DNA of 9,276 bases. It comes from LMUY01 sp964245495 (GTDB lineage: Bacteria; Pseudomonadota; Alphaproteobacteria; Acetobacterales; Acetobacteraceae). The notes under the pieces are model-generated. The model was not told the origin of the DNA. It saw only the letters and a list, made by a program, of their open reading frames with translations, and made no database searches. Positions 6,848 through 9,276 of this stretch are shown piece after piece; the first letter of the stretch is position 1; each line of letters begins with the position of its first letter. The stretch lies in contig CAXTNC010000124.1 of the NCBI GenBank assembly GCA_964245495.1, positions 1 through 9,276 on the forward strand, written 5' to 3'. Both the position numbers and the translations under genes were made by a program.

Positions 6848-6880
6848 TCATCCGATCAAACGGGGTCACCCGTCGGATGA
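6848..6880 (-). promoter_or_regulatory. Inverted repeat upstream of the hydrolase (operator or leader hairpin)
   Basis: Perfect 8-base arms TCATCCGA (6848-6855) and TCGGATGA (6873-6880) enclose a second nested stem CGGG-GTCA-CCCG (6861-6872), leaving a five-base bulge. It sits 34-66 bases upstream of the hydrolase GTG. It could be a dimeric repressor's operator or a hairpin in the 5' leader. No regulator gene is adjacent and no promoter boxes are clear, so the role is inferred. Confidence 0.45.
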
Positions 6881-6903
6881 AGATGCCCGCAAAAACGATG
6901 GCC

Positions 6904-6943
6904 GGGGCGGGATGGCATCGCATCCGCTCAGCTATCCCGCCCC
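6904..6943 (-). terminator. Candidate terminator of the crotonase operon
   Basis: A perfect 10-base stem (GGGGCGGGAT at 6904-6913 against ATCCCGCCCC at 6934-6943) encloses a 20-base loop, which can add two more pairs after one mismatch on the - strand. On the - strand a T5 run (6895-6891) follows 8 bases after the stem, further than in a canonical intrinsic terminator. It lies ~150 bases after the crotonase-fold gene stop, which fits an end to that operon before the hydrolase. No T-tract follows on +. Confidence 0.4.
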
Positions 6944-7022
6944 AGCTTGATTCGAGAGGGCGATGGAGGCTTGGCGAAGCAGCCAGATGTCATCGCGCTC
7001 CAGGGCATTTCCCGTGCGCCTG

Positions 7023-7039
7023 TTGGCATGGCACATGCT
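7023..7039 (+). promoter_or_regulatory. Sigma-54-like -24/-12 sequence, possibly fortuitous
   Basis: TTGGCATGGCACATGCT keeps the invariant GG and GC with 10 bases between them and differs from the YTGGCACGRNNNTTGCW consensus at two positions. It points rightward, into the 3' end of the crotonase-fold gene, where no + strand gene is seen. It could therefore drive an antisense transcript, be a relic, or be chance. Confidence 0.25.
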
Positions 7040-7096
7040 CTAGCGCCGTCCAGACGCTCGGGCAATCGAAACCTGCCCGCATGGCGTCATCCGGCC

Positions 7097-7876
7097 TCAC
7101 CGCCCGCGGAACACCGGGGCGCGCTTCTCCACGAACGCCCGCGCCGCCTCGCGGTGGTCCTCCGTCGTGCCCGTGCGGGCCTGGCCCAGCGCTTCCATGT
7201 CCAGCACCGTCCCCAGCGGCTCCGTTTCTGCGGCATGGAGGTTGCGCTTCATGTAGGAGAACGCCACGCGCGGCCCGGCGGCGATCTGCCGCGCCATCGC
7301 CATCGCCTCCGGGAGCAGGGCCGCGTCGTCCACCACCCGCGTCACCAGGCCCAGCCGCTCCGCTTCCGCGGCGTCGATGGACGTGTTGAGATAGTACATC
7401 TCCCGCGCCTTGGCCGTGCCGACCAGCCGGGTCAGCGACCAGGAGCCGCCGAAATCGCCGGAGAAGCCCACGGCGGCGAAGGCGGTGCGGAAGGAAGCGG
7501 CGCGCGCCGCCAGCCGCAGGTCGCAGGCCAGCGCCAGGCCCAGCCCCGCCCCGGCGGCCGGGCCGTTGACGGCGGCGATCACCACCGTGCCGATCGTGCG
7601 CAGCAGCCGCACCGCCTCGTGCCGCCAGCGCAGCGCCTCGTGCCGCTGCTCCATGGCCTGCTCCGCCTCCGCCATGCGCTTGATGTCGCCGCCGGCGCAG
7701 AAGCCGCGGCCGGCGCCGGTCAGCACGATGGCGCCCACCGCCGGGTCAGCCCCCAAGCGGGGCAACGCCTCGCATAGGGCGGCCAGCATCGCCTCGCTGA
7801 GCGCGTTCAGCCGGTCTGGGCGGTTGAAGGTCAGCACCGTCACGCCGTCAGCGGTTTCTTCCAGCAGGTCGGGCAT
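7097..7876 (-). CDS. Enoyl-CoA hydratase/isomerase (crotonase) superfamily protein
   Basis: A 259-residue, typical-length crotonase-fold protein acting on an acyl-CoA thioester. Marks are FNRPDRLNAL at 17-26, oxyanion-hole segments GFCAGGDIK at 58-66 and NGPAAGAGLG at 104-113, ACDLRLA at 117-123, and the ending APVFRGR seen in many family members. By hand alignment to rat mitochondrial hydratase, the positions of catalytic Glu144 and Glu164 are Gly113 and Phe133, so classical hydration is doubtful. Asp141 in GDFGGSW falls where PaaG-type isomerases and 4-chlorobenzoyl-CoA dehalogenase carry a catalytic Asp, suggesting isomerase-like chemistry. Residues 78-91 contain a heptad duplication (RHEALRW, RHEAVRL). 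The ATG at 7876 shares its A with the upstream gene's TGA; GGAG lies 8 bases before it, so translation is probably coupled. Confidence 0.92.
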   Translation of the reverse strand: MPDLLEETADGVTVLTFNRPDRLNALSEAMLAALCEALPRLGADPAVGAIVLTGAGRGFCAGGDIKRMAEAEQAMEQRHEALRWRHEAVRLLRTIGTVVIAAVNGPAAGAGLGLALACDLRLAARAASFRTAFAAVGFSGDFGGSWSLTRLVGTAKAREMYYLNTSIDAAEAERLGLVTRVVDDAALLPEAMAMARQIAAGPRVAFSYMKRNLHAAETEPLGTVLDMEALGQARTGTTEDHREAARAFVEKRAPVFRGR

Positions 7877-8634
7877 CAGGCAGGCTCCAGCAGGGCGGCT
7901 TGCAGCTTGGCGCGGTTGGCGGGGCCGAGGTCAAGCGCCCCCGCGAGGTAGGCGTCCAAGGAGCCGTGCACGCGCCGCGCCGCCTCGAACGCGGCGGCCA
8001 GGTATGCCGGTTCGGCCCGCAGCAGCTTCTCCCGCAGTTCAGCGGGCAGGTCGGAGCTGTGCACGGTGTCGCGCCGCCACAGCCGGTCGGTCGCCTGGAA
8101 GTCCGCCACCACCGTGTCCCACGGCACGCCCAGCGCCGTCAGCAGCAGGGCGGCGCCGAAGCCGGTGCGGTCCTTGCCGGCGGAGCAGTGGAACAGCAGC
8201 GGCGTCTCCCCTTCCAGCAGCAGCGCCAGGATCGCCCGGTACTGCGCGCCGCTGGCCAGGGCGTAGGCCACGTAGGCGTCCGTCAGCACCGACTCCAGGG
8301 CTTCCCCGGTCGCGCCCGTGGTTCGCAGGATGTCCCGCAGCCCGGCGCCGACCGTAGGCTCGATCGGCAAGGGCACGATCACCGGGCCTTGCAGCCGGGT
8401 GGGCGCGGCGCGGCCTTCTTCCACCCCGCGCAGGTCGCAGATGCGGCGCAAGCCCAGCTGCGCCACCTCCTGCTCGTCCCCCGGCGTCAGCCCGGCCAGC
8501 GCCGCGGAGCGGAACACCAGGCCGCGCCGCACCCGGCGTCCGTTCGCCGTGCGGTAGCCGCCGAGGTCGCGCAGGTTGGACACGCCTTGGAGCCGGACCA
8601 CGAAGGGCGGCCCGTCCCCGGTCAGATCGTTCAT
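7876..8634 (-). CDS. Tyrosine-protein phosphatase (MptpB-like)
   Basis: A 252-residue cysteine-dependent phosphatase without signal peptide or membrane segment. The P-loop HCSAGKDRTG at 149-158 gives nucleophile Cys150 and Arg156; the Lys-Asp inside the loop is characteristic of the MptpB-like group, which acts on phosphotyrosine, phosphoserine/threonine or phosphoinositides. Other family marks are GVSNLRDLGGYRT at 17-29, GLVFRSAAL at 38-46 and the DLR at 67-69 (possible general-acid region). The ATG at 8634 is chosen because LQGVSNLRDLGG then lies at the usual place near the N-terminus; the frame extends 76 codons further upstream, but that part overlaps the permease gene and looks non-coding. 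It begins 8 bases after the permease stop and its TGA overlaps the next ATG. Physiological substrate unknown. Confidence 0.9.
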   Translation of the reverse strand: MNDLTGDGPPFVVRLQGVSNLRDLGGYRTANGRRVRRGLVFRSAALAGLTPGDEQEVAQLGLRRICDLRGVEEGRAAPTRLQGPVIVPLPIEPTVGAGLRDILRTTGATGEALESVLTDAYVAYALASGAQYRAILALLLEGETPLLFHCSAGKDRTGFGAALLLTALGVPWDTVVADFQATDRLWRRDTVHSSDLPAELREKLLRAEPAYLAAAFEAARRVHGSLDAYLAGALDLGPANRAKLQAALLEPA

Positions 8635-8642
8635 GGCCTGAG

Positions 8643-9276
8643 TTAGCCGACGCGGGGCTTGCCCGCCAGCGCCGGGGGGCGGCGCACGAGGGCCAGCATG
8701 ACCAGCATGGCCGGCACGGCGGCGAAGATGGTGACGCCGTAGAACGCCACCCAGCCCAAGGACTGCGCCAGGACGCCGGACAGACCGCCGATCGTCCGCA
8801 CCGGCACGGCGGCCAACGAGGACAGCAGCGCGTATTGCGTGGCCGCCTGGCCCGGCGCGCACAGGCTGGACAGGAAGGTGATGAACGCCGCGTCCGCCAT
8901 GGCTTCGGCAAAGCCCTCGCCCACGACCTTGGCCACCAGGATGGTCCTGTTCGGCCCGGACCAGGCCAGCAGGAAATACAGCCCCATGGAGGCCATCTGC
9001 ACGAAGCCGGTCAGGACCAGCGCCCGCTTGGCGCCCAGCCGCGCCACCAGGGCGCCGCCCGCCGCCGCCCCCGCCAGGCTGGCGAGCAGGGAGGGCACGC
9101 CGACCGCGTACGCCACCTGCGCCCGGTCGTAGCCGAGCGAGCGGTAGAACGGCGGCGCCATGGTGCCGGCCATCGCCTCGCCCAGCTTGAACAGCAACAC
9201 GAAGCCGAGCGTCGCCGCCGCTCCCCTGCGGCGGGCAAACTCGGTCAGCGGCGACGCCACGGCGGTGCGCAACGCG
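8643..9276 (-). CDS. AmpG-like MFS permease, C-terminal half (N-terminus beyond window)
   Basis: About 211 residues are visible and the frame is open at the right edge; the TTG near 9272 is internal. The fragment shows about six hydrophobic segments, matching the second half of a 12-helix MFS protein. Phrases FVLLFKLGEAMAGTMAPPFY, GALVARLGAKRALVLTG (a motif-A-like loop) and TQYALLSSLAAVPVRTIGGLSGVLAQSLGW resemble AmpG muropeptide permeases and related acetyl-CoA/PAT-type transporters. AmpG imports GlcNAc-anhydroMurNAc peptides for cell-wall recycling; without the N-terminal half I would not fix the substrate. TAA at 8643-8645 is followed after 8 bases by the phosphatase ATG, so this is the upstream gene of a three-gene operon. 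Confidence 0.82.
   Translation of the reverse strand, partial: ALRTAVASPLTEFARRRGAAATLGFVLLFKLGEAMAGTMAPPFYRSLGYDRAQVAYAVGVPSLLASLAGAAAGGALVARLGAKRALVLTGFVQMASMGLYFLLAWSGPNRTILVAKVVGEGFAEAMADAAFITFLSSLCAPGQAATQYALLSSLAAVPVRTIGGLSGVLAQSLGWVAFYGVTIFAAVPAMLVMLALVRRPPALAGKPRVG

Noticed and set aside
8635..8862. 76-codon N-terminal extension of the phosphatase
   Set aside because: It is Arg/Gly/His-rich, overlaps the permease coding sequence in another frame, and the family's conserved start fits ATG 8634.

Overview
The window is very GC-rich DNA (one line, 7501-7560, is 53/60 G+C). It is densely packed with overlapping genes on both strands. The protein families present are a GAF/HisKA_2 sensor kinase, classical short-chain dehydrogenases, a DHA2-type MFS exporter, an AmpG-like permease and a crotonase-fold enzyme. 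Together with the base composition these suggest an alphaproteobacterium, perhaps of the Rhodospirillales (Azospirillum/Roseomonas-like). That placement is an inference and not a phylogenetic result.

Layout, left to right. A short-chain dehydrogenase/reductase (SDR) cut by the left edge runs on + and ends in a 15-base triple tandem repeat. It then reads 98 bases into a second, convergent SDR on -. A 36-codon lipoprotein gene on + follows, divergent from the second SDR. Next is a 100-N scaffold gap flanked by two identical 55-base sequences, most likely an assembly artefact of contigs that really overlap. A complete DHA2-type MFS exporter on + converges with, and overlaps by 44 bases, a GAF-HisKA_2-HATPase histidine kinase on -. 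A 2H phosphoesterase (2'-5' RNA ligase family) on - is arranged head-to-head with a small conserved + gene, with no free promoter space between them. A secreted alpha/beta hydrolase on - sits in an island of clearly lower GC, flanked by non-coding DNA with two inverted repeats. The right end is a tight - strand operon: AmpG-like permease (cut by the right edge), tyrosine-phosphatase-superfamily protein, crotonase-fold protein.

How the genes work together: most look like independent accessory or housekeeping enzymes. Only the right-hand operon shows translational coupling (8-base spacing, then a TGATG stop/start overlap). The kinase has no response regulator beside it. I did not find a convincing novel multi-gene system. 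The most useful second-look items are the spurious-looking gap, the crotonase that lacks both hydratase glutamates, the foreign-looking hydrolase with its inverted repeat, the head-to-head gene pair, and the repeat-extended SDR tail.
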